From IMG/VR virus record IMGVR_UViG_3300049846_000961, positions 1 through 25,004 of that record: a DNA stretch of 25,004 bases; one strand, 5' to 3'. This document shows, in pieces, positions 18,868 to 25,003 of this stretch. Under the pieces are notes generated by a model. It was not told the DNA's origin and did not search any database. It saw only the letters and a list, made by a program, of their open reading frames with translations. The translations under genes were made by a program, and so were the position numbers. How positions within the stretch are numbered: position 1 is the first letter of the stretch; the number at the start of each line of letters is the position of its first letter. Source of the DNA: a virus.

Positions 18868-19110
18868 TCAGGTTGTAAAGGATTCAACTACTGCAGATTC
18901 TACATCCTCAGCAAGAGCATAAGTCCTTGCACTTAACACATTTTCACGAAGAGTAGTGTAATACTGTTCATAGAAGTTTCCGTCGTCTTCTGCAGCAATA
19001 AGATCGAAACATTCATCATCGTCTTTTGCGATTACATTCCAAAGTCCACCATATTCACTGGAAGGAAAAGGAATATAGTGGTCAACCAGATAAAGAAACT
19101 TTTGTGTCAT
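18868..19110 (-). CDS. Acidic early protein, 80 aa
   Basis: ATG 19110 is preceded by AGAGG and a consensus promoter at 19134-19162. Product MTQKFLYLVDHYIPFPSSEY, then GGLWNVIAKDDDECFDLIAA, EDDGNFYEQYY and a helical tail with VESFTT. The 'YLVDHY.PFPSSEYGG.W.VIA..D.ECFDL' pattern is one I know from cyanophages. It heads the 19110-17941 operon. Unknown function. Confidence 0.82.
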   Translation of the reverse strand: MTQKFLYLVDHYIPFPSSEYGGLWNVIAKDDDECFDLIAAEDDGNFYEQYYTTLRENVLSARTYALAEDVESAVVESFTT

Positions 19111-19133
19111 TTGTTTGTGTAAATTACCTCTTT

Positions 19134-19162
19134 AGTATAGTGTCAGTTAATAGGATTGTCAA
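19134..19162 (-). promoter_or_regulatory. Consensus sigma70 promoter for 19110 operon
   Basis: TTGACA (19162-19157), exactly 17 bases, TATACT (19139-19134), with AGAGG ribosome site downstream. The -35 overlaps the stop codon of the upstream 26-aa gene. Confidence 0.88.
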
Positions 19163-19239
19163 TCATCATCAGCAGCAACTAAAAATGCAAAACCAATGGT
19201 GAGAAGAGATCCTAGTCCCATTCCTAGTAGAAAAGTCAT
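19159..19239 (-). CDS. Tiny membrane protein, 26 aa
   Basis: ATG 19239 shares one base with the previous stop (TGATG). Product MTFLLGMGLGSLLTIGFAFL then VAADDD: one hydrophobic helix with an acidic end. Last of a six-gene overlapping cascade. Coupling supports it as real despite the length. Confidence 0.6.
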   Translation of the reverse strand: MTFLLGMGLGSLLTIGFAFLVAADDD

Positions 19240-19376
19240 CAATAAAACTCCGCAAGATAATAGTCAACTGTAACTTCAAGTTTCGCTGCTTCGCGTTCAA
19301 CTTCTTTCCAGAACTCTTCTGCTACTTTGTCCATTTCTGCTTGTTTAATAAGGTCACGGAGTCGTTTGGGGATCAT
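19239..19376 (-). CDS. Small soluble helical protein, 45 aa
   Basis: ATG 19376 overlaps the previous stop (ATGA), with AAGGAG 8-10 bases upstream. Product MIPKRLRDLIKQAEMDKVAE, then EFWKEVEREAAKLEVTVDYY. Charged amphipathic helix. The only soluble protein in the downstream half of the cascade. Unknown function. Confidence 0.7.
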   Translation of the reverse strand: MIPKRLRDLIKQAEMDKVAEEFWKEVEREAAKLEVTVDYYLAEFY

Positions 19377-19498
19377 TTGGATTTCTCCTTAAGTTTTGCT
19401 TCTTCGCGTGGATACATTACTTTTAAGTAATATAGCATAATGGAGGATACAAATGCAACCAGTGCTGCGTAGATTGCTACACCGAGTACAATACTCAT
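19373..19498 (-). CDS. Tiny membrane protein, 41 aa
   Basis: ATG 19498 overlaps the previous stop (ATGA). Product MSIVLGVAIYAALVAFVSSI, then MLYYLKVMYPREEAKLKEKS. One transmembrane helix (about residues 3-25), then a charged helical tail on the cytoplasmic side by the positive-inside rule. Confidence 0.7.
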   Translation of the reverse strand: MSIVLGVAIYAALVAFVSSIMLYYLKVMYPREEAKLKEKSK

Positions 19499-19653
19499 CT
19501 GATTTCTATAGAGGGTGGTTTCTTGAGATTCTCTATTGCCTTAGAGCGATAGTAAGCATCATACATTTTGTCATCACGCTGGATTAGAAAGACATTCCAA
19601 CCAAGAATGACTGCAAAACCAATCAATCCAACGCTAAGATACTTGCGGTTCAT
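19495..19653 (-). CDS. Small membrane protein, 52 aa
   Basis: ATG 19653 overlaps the previous stop (ATGA). Product MNRKYLSVGLIGFAVILGWN, then VFLIQRDDKMYDAYYRSKAI. One hydrophobic helix (about 5-24), then a polar tail. The MN.KY..VG.IGFAV..GWN..LI.RD opening recurs in small cyanophage membrane proteins, function unknown. Confidence 0.72.
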   Translation of the reverse strand: MNRKYLSVGLIGFAVILGWNVFLIQRDDKMYDAYYRSKAIENLKKPPSIEIR

Positions 19654-19841
19654 TTAGCAGAAACTCCTGTGGGTTTGAAGATAAGATTAGCAAGAGCGAT
19701 TATAGCAAAGTTCTGCCAGAAGGTCAGAGATACATTGAACCAAGACAGAATGAGTCCAAGCAACCACGCTTCAAAGAATAGACTTGCGGTTACAATAACA
19801 ACAGCAATAAAAAGAACACCAAAAGCAGTAGAAGTTTTCAT
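19650..19841 (-). CDS. Membrane protein with two helices, 63 aa
   Basis: Product MKTSTAFGVLFIAVVIVTAS, then LFFEAWLLGLILSWFNVSLT and FWQNFAIIALANLIF. Two or possibly three hydrophobic helices (about 6-31 and 40-55). Starts 3 bases after the upstream stop and is coupled to the next gene (ATGA). A holin-like role could be imagined from size and helices, but location in an early operon argues against it. Confidence 0.72.
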   Translation of the reverse strand: MKTSTAFGVLFIAVVIVTASLFFEAWLLGLILSWFNVSLTFWQNFAIIALANLIFKPTGVSAK

Positions 19842-19844
19842 AGA

Positions 19845-20270
19845 TCAAACAGCAAGAGCAGCAGAGGGGATTTCAACAACTTCAGGAAGTTTGTTATCAT
19901 CGAACTGATTCATATTATAGCATACCCATTCGCCATTACGGAAGACATAGTGGAACTCTTCACTGTTACCAGGCAGAAGATACTCACAAAGGTCAGCATC
20001 AAGGCGAGGAGGAGTATCTTCACCACGCTCAGAATAATACTGAGGACCATACTCTACCTTATTCTCTACACCTTCAGCAGTGCGGAACTTTTCATCAGTC
20101 CAACAGCAAGACATATCACCACCATCAATCAACTCTGATGCTTTCTCATAAGAGTTATAATGAGTTTTCAGGATGCGACCCAACCAAGATTCATAACTGT
20201 CCCAATGGTGATACGATGAGAGAATAGAACCATCGGAAAGTTCGATACCAATGCGACCTCGCGTTGCCAT
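19845..20270 (-). CDS. Conserved MATRGRIGIEL-type protein, 141 aa
   Basis: I start at ATG 20270 (GGAG 8 bases upstream), not at the in-frame start 29 codons earlier, which would lie in promoter DNA. Product MATRGRIGIELSDGSILSSY, then HHWDSYESWLGRILKTHYNS, ELIDGGDMSCCWT and a C-terminal HYVFRNGEWVCYN. The RGRIG.EL.DGS..S.YHHWD.Y..WLG..L..HY pattern is conserved in cyanophages and other phages; function unknown. First gene of the membrane-protein cascade operon. Confidence 0.88.
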   Translation of the reverse strand: MATRGRIGIELSDGSILSSYHHWDSYESWLGRILKTHYNSYEKASELIDGGDMSCCWTDEKFRTAEGVENKVEYGPQYYSERGEDTPPRLDADLCEYLLPGNSEEFHYVFRNGEWVCYNMNQFDDNKLPEVVEIPSAALAV

Positions 20271-20299
20271 TTGGAGTTGTCTCCGTTGATTACCTTGTA

Positions 20300-20330
20300 A
20301 GTATAGGGTCTCCTGCGACCCCTGCGACAA
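20300..20330 (-). promoter_or_regulatory. Possible promoter for 20270 operon with tandem GTCGCAGG repeat
   Basis: TATACT at 20305-20300 is a good -10. The nearest -35 (TTGTCG, 20330-20325) has a long 19-base spacer. The spacer holds GTCGCAGG twice in tandem, a possible operator. Confidence 0.45.
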
Positions 20331-20332
20331 AC

Positions 20333-20360
20333 CTTGTGACACTTTCACATCTGTCACAAG
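20333..20360 (-). repeat. 9-bp hairpin with conserved GATGTGAAAG loop
   Basis: Minus strand CTTGTGACA, loop GATGTGAAAG, TGTCACAAG. Third member of the GTGACA/TGTCAC family (also 7182-7205 and 7602-7623), with a longer stem and a two-base loop variation. Confidence 0.72.
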
Positions 20361-20363
20361 AAT

Positions 20364-20387
20364 AAAAAAAGGGGTGCATAAGCACCC
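20364..20387 (-). terminator. Intrinsic terminator of ParB-like gene
   Basis: Minus strand GGGTGC, loop TTAT, GCACCC, then CTTTTTTTATT. It begins 12 bases after the stop codon at 20400. The clearest terminator in the right half. Confidence 0.92.
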
Positions 20388-20399
20388 TTGAATAGTTAC

Positions 20400-21398
20400 T
20401 CAACTATTGACGATAATCATATCAGTCTCAACATTAGTAACTTGACCCATCCATTTCTCAAGTTTAAGAAGTTTGAACTCTTCACCATCAGTTTCTGCTG
20501 CTTTATAAAGCATCAAAACATTGTTGATTTTTTTGTTATATTCATCAACAATTTTTTTCATTTTTTGACGCTCATTATCAGCATCTTCTGCTTCACAGTT
20601 ACTAAGGAATCCAACAAGTTCAGGAAGTTTGCCTGTTTTGTTATATGTGTCAATAACATTGATAACTTCACGACAAAAATAGTGCATAGAACTGCGACTA
20701 TCTTTTACATTTACGTGCAAAGGCAACAGTGTTGTGTTGGAATCAAGATTCCTCTGTTTAATGTAATCAGAAACAGTTTTTTTGTTATAAGGTGACATTG
20801 TATCAGATACACGTTTACCTTGAATAACTGATTTAACTGCATCTGCAATTTCTTTATCGGAGAAACTGTGATTAAAAGTATTAAACCATTCAATACCCTT
20901 TACAGCATCAAATTGGTCAATCCGAACAAAATACTTTTGAAGGCGGATTTTACAATCTTTCATAGTCATTGGTTTTGAGACAAGGTGATTGTTCATACCC
21001 AAACCAACCTCATCATAGACATCATCAATCGTAAAACCTTCGTTAATTTCTACACAATATACAACAACATATTGTGCTCCAATTTGACGATATGCTTCAA
21101 CACGGTTGTTACCATCAATAACAATCCCATCAGGAAGAATGATAGGAGGCATAATAGAAGTATCAACACCCTGATTAACAAAACTATATTGAAGAGTATT
21201 GACGTTATTATAGTCAATACCTTGAGAACGTGCAGGATTCAATTTTTGACCTGCATCATTCTCATTCTTTAGTTCTCCAATCTCACGGACTTGAAACCCA
21301 ATAGAATAGACGCTGTTAAACTTAGGAGTCTTACATTCATCCAAATACCATTTTACTTCTGGTTTGCCGCAAGGGAAATCAATTTTACGAAAAGTCAT
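20400..21398 (-). CDS. ParB/Spo0J-fold protein (ParB-like nuclease or NTP-binding domain)
   Basis: 332 residues. The ParB-type core is at 84-118: PPIILPDGIVIDGNNRVEAY then RQIGAQYVVVYCVEI, the D-G-N-(N/H)-R motif that in ParB/Srx-fold proteins lies at the nucleotide-binding site. Residues 138-160 (HLVSKPMTMKDCKIRL) and 178-215 (FSDKEIADAVKSV ... KTVSDYIK) may be helical DNA-binding segments. A lysine-rich helix follows near 275-300. In phages such proteins can be DNA-binding, nicking or modification accessory factors. It lies after the Dam gene but has its own promoter and terminator. Not a full chromosome-partition ParB. Confidence 0.72.
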   Translation of the reverse strand: MTFRKIDFPCGKPEVKWYLDECKTPKFNSVYSIGFQVREIGELKNENDAGQKLNPARSQGIDYNNVNTLQYSFVNQGVDTSIMPPIILPDGIVIDGNNRVEAYRQIGAQYVVVYCVEINEGFTIDDVYDEVGLGMNNHLVSKPMTMKDCKIRLQKYFVRIDQFDAVKGIEWFNTFNHSFSDKEIADAVKSVIQGKRVSDTMSPYNKKTVSDYIKQRNLDSNTTLLPLHVNVKDSRSSMHYFCREVINVIDTYNKTGKLPELVGFLSNCEAEDADNERQKMKKIVDEYNKKINNVLMLYKAAETDGEEFKLLKLEKWMGQVTNVETDMIIVNS

Positions 21399-21456
21399 TA
21401 AGTTAAAAGCAATTTGCTAAGGAATGTTGGAGTGACAACTGCCTTCCAACAAAACC

Positions 21457-21485
21457 AATATAGATCAAATGAGAGAGAAGCGCAA
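21457..21485 (-). promoter_or_regulatory. Promoter for ParB-like gene
   Basis: TTGCGC (21485-21480), 17-base spacer, TATATT (21462-21457), with about 50 bases of leader. It follows the 21493-21514 hairpin. Confidence 0.6.
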
Positions 21486-21492
21486 GAGTCAT

Positions 21493-21514
21493 AGGACAGT
21501 TCTCCAACTGTCCT
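21493..21514 (-). repeat. Perfect 9-bp hairpin after Dam gene
   Basis: Minus strand AGGACAGTT, loop GGAG, AACTGTCCT, beginning at the last base of the Dam stop codon. No T-run, as with most operon-end hairpins here. Confidence 0.78.
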
Positions 21515-22350
21515 CAGTACAATAAACTCTCTAAAGCATTTGGATTAGATTCCACCTTCACTTCTGGATATTTGATGATAATGAGTTCTGTTTTCTTTCC
21601 TCTGCAACTTACATCTCCTGCCATCTGATAATCAAACTCCAAATAGCGAAACTCAGTCCAATCTTTATAAAGATCTTTAAGGTAATCTGTGTTGTCATAA
21701 GACATCACGAACCCACCTTTATGTTCCTTCAAGACATCAGCAAGTTTATCGTGATTGAATCCTTCGTGAGTGCTTCCATCAATACCATAATAATATGATG
21801 TAGTTTTATAGTAAGGAGGATCCAAATACATAAAATCATTCTGATGCTTTGGGATTGTGTCAAAACAATTCCCAAAGGAGAATGAGAAGTTTGGATTGTA
21901 GAATCCGATTAACTTATGAATACCAGCAAGATTTAGATTCTTTCTGGAGGATTCTGATGTATGACCAAGATCTCCACTAAATGCACCTTTGATACAAATG
22001 TAAAACGCCCAAGCGCGAGTGAACTTATCATCACTCTCTAAAAGAGGAAGAAAAGACTTATAGTGTTCTCTATCTTTTAGAGGATAATGCTTTGCTGCTT
22101 CTTCACCCAATCTTTTTCCACCTTCTGTTGTTAGAATCTCCCAGAAGTCAGCAAGTGGTTGAAATAGATCATATGCTTGAACTTTTACACCTCTTGCTGC
22201 AAGAGCAAGTTCAATACAACCTCCACCCATAAAAGGTGACATCATATGCGTAAGATTAGGATGAATCTCATCAATAATCTTAATGATCTCATCTTTCATA
22301 GTGTTTTTACCACCAGCATAGCGGTATAAACTTGTAGAGGTATATCTCAT
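21514..22350 (-). CDS. dam: Dam-type DNA adenine-N6 methyltransferase (D12 class)
   Basis: 278 residues, usual for the Dam family (about 270). RYAGGK at 10-15 is the typical substrate/AdoMet start, and SPFMGGGCIELALAARG (38-54) is motif I. NDFMYLDPPYYKTTSYYYGI (171-190) carries the catalytic DPPY at 177-180. The C-terminus has GGFVMSYDNTDYLKDLY and a MAGDVSCRGKKTELII block (243-258). It transfers a methyl group from AdoMet to N6 of adenine, most likely in GATC or a related site. Start ATG overlaps the 59-aa gene as ATGA, so it is coupled to the helicase/nuclease operon. Confidence 0.92.
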   Translation of the reverse strand: MRYTSTSLYRYAGGKNTMKDEIIKIIDEIHPNLTHMMSPFMGGGCIELALAARGVKVQAYDLFQPLADFWEILTTEGGKRLGEEAAKHYPLKDREHYKSFLPLLESDDKFTRAWAFYICIKGAFSGDLGHTSESSRKNLNLAGIHKLIGFYNPNFSFSFGNCFDTIPKHQNDFMYLDPPYYKTTSYYYGIDGSTHEGFNHDKLADVLKEHKGGFVMSYDNTDYLKDLYKDWTEFRYLEFDYQMAGDVSCRGKKTELIIIKYPEVKVESNPNALESLLY

Positions 22351-22526
22351 ATTGGTAACTTTGCTACAGATTTTCCTTTCTTATGATCAGCAATATACTT
22401 TCGTGCAGATGATTCTGTTCTGCAAATTTTTTCTAATTGCTGACCATTATGGATAATTATATATCCTTTTTTACCAAATGGCACTGCAGCATATTCACCG
22501 TTCTTACCAACAATAAATCCTTCCAT
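22347..22526 (-). CDS. Small basic hypothetical protein, 59 aa
   Basis: ATG 22526 shares one base with the nuclease-like gene's stop (TGATG). Product MEGFIVGKNGEYAAVPFGKK, then GYIIIHNGQQLEKICRTESS and ARKYIADHKKGKSVAKLPI. A beta hairpin followed by a basic helix; may bind DNA or a partner subunit. Position between nuclease and methyltransferase suggests an accessory or specificity role, but that is inference. Confidence 0.75.
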   Translation of the reverse strand: MEGFIVGKNGEYAAVPFGKKGYIIIHNGQQLEKICRTESSARKYIADHKKGKSVAKLPI

Positions 22527-23038
22527 CAAAACCCCCTTACATATTGATAATCAAACTCTTCTGCTTCTGTAAAATAGTCTTTTTCGTATTGTTCTTCATA
22601 TCCGTGAAGGAAAAAATGATCCTGTTGTGGATTACAACTTCCAGTAAGAACTGCACCAGTAAACTTAGTGTTGTAAATCATATTTGAAGGAACACAACAC
22701 GCTTTCCCAAGTTTCACATCAGTAAAAATAAAAAAGTCGGCAAGTTTTTCGTTGACAGAACTACTTGCGCGACTGTTTTTTAGAATTACACCTCTCACTG
22801 CTTCTTTTGAGACATTTTTGAACTGAATCACTTTTGATTCATATGTATGACCATCTGTTCCAATCAAATCTACACCAGGAAGATTGACACGTTTAAGTTG
22901 TCCTTTGCTATAGACATCATAACCAATCTCTACAAGTTCTCCTGCTTTTGGGAAGCGAAGATTGTTAGTAGTATAACCTTTCAAACTCCACAAGAGTTTA
23001 GAAAGTCGATCCAATTCAAATGTGTTAAAGTCGATCAT
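22526..23038 (-). CDS. PD-(D/E)xK-type nuclease-like protein, 170 aa
   Basis: The catalytic set is readable at residues 53-74: LPGVDLIGTDGHTYESKVIQ, giving Asp57 with Glu67-Ser-Lys69 (D-x9-ExK), the spacing of PD-(D/E)xK enzymes. The N-terminus is helical (FELDRLSKLLWSLKGYTT), and residues 98-110 (KLADFFIFTDVKL) supply the conserved beta strand seen after the ExK strand in many restriction enzymes. It lies 2 bases after the helicase stop and is coupled to the 59-aa gene. Likely a DNA endonuclease; specificity and activity unproven. Confidence 0.75.
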   Translation of the reverse strand: MIDFNTFELDRLSKLLWSLKGYTTNNLRFPKAGELVEIGYDVYSKGQLKRVNLPGVDLIGTDGHTYESKVIQFKNVSKEAVRGVILKNSRASSSVNEKLADFFIFTDVKLGKACCVPSNMIYNTKFTGAVLTGSCNPQQDHFFLHGYEEQYEKDYFTEAEEFDYQYVRGF

Positions 23039-23040
23039 AA

Positions 23041-24285
23041 TCAGCGTTTAATTGTAGAAATTGCAGGTTCCCCCTGTTGAAATACAGTATCGACAACACT
23101 CTGGATCTTCTTAGCAGTAGAGATTCCCACAGAGTTGAAGGTCGGGATGATGACCAGACCATACGACTTATGATAATCTTCCAATCGTCCAGGTGTCAAG
23201 TCTCCAGAGCGAAGTCGTGCAGCATCCTTGTGATGCAGTCGCACAACCCGTCCAATCGTCTGACAGATACCAATGGCATCCATAGATCGCATAAAGATTA
23301 CTGCTTCGAGTCCAGATACATTGATACCCTCAGACAGGATAGAATAATGAAGCAAAACAAACTTCTTAGAGTCATCACGACTCCAATCGTGCAAAGTATC
23401 AAAGAACTGCTCACGATTTACCTTCTGTCCATCAATGATTGCACCAGTCTTAGATGTAATGACCATCCAAGAATATCCACGATCTTCGAGTTCCTGACAG
23501 AACCCAGTTTGTGAGATTAGATTGGTGATTTGTTTGGTTGCTTTGGCACACACAAGCACCTTAGAAACTTCTGCTTCATCAATACTTTCCAGCAGATGAT
23601 TACAGTCACGCTCAAATACATTATTGCTGTCCAAAGACACTTGTTTGGCAACAATCTTGGGAGGGATAATGTAACCTTCTCGCACCATACGGGGAGCGGG
23701 AACATTTGCGATGATGTTACCATAAACCTGAGTATTGTTCATCCCAGGTTTTTTGGGAGTGGAAGAATACTTTGGAGTTGCAGTGTAGAAATAGCAACGA
23801 TCCGCTTTCCTGCTGAAGTATTCAGTAGCAACATAGAAGTTCTTCTGCACACTGTTATGTGCTTCATCAAAGTGAATTGTGTTCACCTTGATTCCTGCTT
23901 CCATAATTTTATGAAGGGAATGATATGTGGTGAAGATTAGTTTGTGTTTAGGAGCATCAGGATTAAATGCAACTCTCACTATCTGATCCCAGTGCTGAAT
24001 CTCTGCAGGTTTAGTGGTGCTGAAATGATGCGTTTCTCCAGAGTGAACGTGAAGAACAGCAACATTATCAATGTGCTCAAGATACTCAGAAGAGAGTTGA
24101 TTCGCAAGCAAAATGCGAGGAGCAACAACAACAACAGTTTGTGGAGTTTCTTTCAAGAACTCTCTTATTGTGTCACCAATACCCACAAGAGTCTTACCTG
24201 CTCCTGTCGTTGCACAGATAATACCTTTAGGATGAATCTCAGTCGCATCAAGACATTCATTCTGATGATCGCGAAAGGGAATCAT
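23041..24285 (-). CDS. Superfamily 2 DEAH-box helicase, type III restriction-like
   Basis: 414 residues. FRDHQNECLDA (4-14) is a Q-like motif; ATTGAGKT (25-32) is Walker A; VAPRILLANQ (55-64) is Ia. HFDEAHNS (138-145) is Walker B (DEAH), YTATPK (167-172) is motif III, SEGINVSG (318-325) is motif V and QTIGRVVRL (342-350) is motif VI. This is a complete ATP-driven DNA/RNA helicase or translocase core of the type found in restriction R subunits and in phage UvsW-like proteins. First gene of the operon leading to the nuclease and Dam genes, so a translocase for that nuclease is plausible. Confidence 0.9.
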   Translation of the reverse strand: MIPFRDHQNECLDATEIHPKGIICATTGAGKTLVGIGDTIREFLKETPQTVVVVAPRILLANQLSSEYLEHIDNVAVLHVHSGETHHFSTTKPAEIQHWDQIVRVAFNPDAPKHKLIFTTYHSLHKIMEAGIKVNTIHFDEAHNSVQKNFYVATEYFSRKADRCYFYTATPKYSSTPKKPGMNNTQVYGNIIANVPAPRMVREGYIIPPKIVAKQVSLDSNNVFERDCNHLLESIDEAEVSKVLVCAKATKQITNLISQTGFCQELEDRGYSWMVITSKTGAIIDGQKVNREQFFDTLHDWSRDDSKKFVLLHYSILSEGINVSGLEAVIFMRSMDAIGICQTIGRVVRLHHKDAARLRSGDLTPGRLEDYHKSYGLVIIPTFNSVGISTAKKIQSVVDTVFQQGEPAISTIKR

Positions 24286-24306
24286 AAATTAAGAATCAAT
24301 GAAGTA

Positions 24307-24335
24307 ATCATACCAGGAATTTGGTGCTGTGGCAA
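24307..24335 (-). promoter_or_regulatory. Extended -10 sigma70 promoter for helicase operon
   Basis: TTGCCA (24335-24330), 17-base spacer ending in TGG, then TATGAT (24312-24307), so an extended -10 (TGGTATGAT). Only about 21 bases separate the -10 from ATG 24285; no ribosome site is seen, so initiation may be near-leaderless. Confidence 0.7.
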
Positions 24336-24352
24336 GTCAGTGTGCCAGTTGC

Positions 24353-24508
24353 TTAAGTGTCCTCAATATAATCCCATTCAATAATTCCAGGATTATCTTC
24401 TGGGATTTTATCTACTGCTTGATTAAAATTATCCGCTTCACAATTAAATTCAAAAATTTCCCCATCCTCATCTAAATCAGATTTTGTGTAGAGTATTTTG
24501 AATTTCAT
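24353..24508 (-). CDS. Small acidic protein, 51 aa
   Basis: ATG 24508, TAA 24355-24353. Product MKFKILYTKSDLDEDGEIFE, then FNCEADNFNQAVDKIPEDNP and IIEWDYIEDT. Beta-alpha-beta layout with a strongly acidic character, like other small phage early proteins. It has its own promoter at 24531-24559. Downstream is a short imperfect hairpin (CTGGCA/TGCCACAG) before the helicase promoter. Confidence 0.72.
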   Translation of the reverse strand: MKFKILYTKSDLDEDGEIFEFNCEADNFNQAVDKIPEDNPGIIEWDYIEDT

Positions 24509-24530
24509 TTTACTATTCAACTACTTTTAT

Positions 24531-24559
24531 ACCATATCACACCATAGGTTTTTTGTCAA
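24531..24559 (-). promoter_or_regulatory. Promoter for 51-aa gene
   Basis: TTGACA (24559-24554), 17-base spacer, TATGGT (24536-24531). A second -10-like TATAAA lies a few bases downstream. Directly follows the stop of the truncated gene at the right edge. Confidence 0.6.
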
Positions 24560-24562
24560 GTG

Positions 24563-25003
24563 TCAATTACCAACCTTAACATATATCGGAGTTTTAAGAT
24601 TCTCTGCATAAATGTCATCGATTTTAAATCTTCTCCCACTAAAAATAATAAACCCCCTTCCAGTTGCTAAAGAATATAAAGACAAGATCAATTTCTTTTT
24701 AAGTATCTTTTTAATCTGCAAATTGTGCTTAGCAAAAATATATCCAAATTCAGCATTACTTAACAAAGCATATGATTTTTGTATTTTTCCAACTGCTTTT
24801 TTCATAATTTTATCAGTTTCATTTTTATCTTTTGCTTTAGTTGCTTCTGATATTAAACTATTCATTTCATTTAAAGTAGTATTTTTTAAACTTACAAATT
24901 TCCCCATATTACTACTTTTTGACAAATATTGGGTATATTCTTCATAAAATTGTTCTATAACTTTTAGATAATTCGTTTCTACTGATTCATACTTTGTTTG
25001 ATA
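24563..25003 (-). CDS. C-terminal part of a hypothetical protein cut by right edge
   Basis: The frame is open from base 25003 (YQTKYESVETNYLKVIEQFY) to TGA 24565-24563, giving 146 residues. The start lies beyond the window; an internal TTG near 24925 is not a convincing start. The visible part is lysine-rich and mostly helical, with a central SYALLSNAEFGYIFAKHNL, then SLATGRGFIIFSGRRFKIDD and a C-terminal strand. Low GC and K/N/I-rich composition resemble the left structural block more than the early genes. No family recognised. Confidence 0.65.
   Translation of the reverse strand, partial: YQTKYESVETNYLKVIEQFYEEYTQYLSKSSNMGKFVSLKNTTLNEMNSLISEATKAKDKNETDKIMKKAVGKIQKSYALLSNAEFGYIFAKHNLQIKKILKKKLILSLYSLATGRGFIIFSGRRFKIDDIYAENLKTPIYVKVGN

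Noticed and set aside
23041-24285. Assignment of the helicase as UvsW
   Set aside because: The core motifs would fit, but operon context with nuclease and Dam genes and short length point to a restriction-like role; a search against UvsW families would decide.
23077-24384. Several plus-strand open frames over the helicase gene
   Set aside because: All lie opposite the motif-rich helicase frame and give Cys/His/Ser-rich products typical of shadows.
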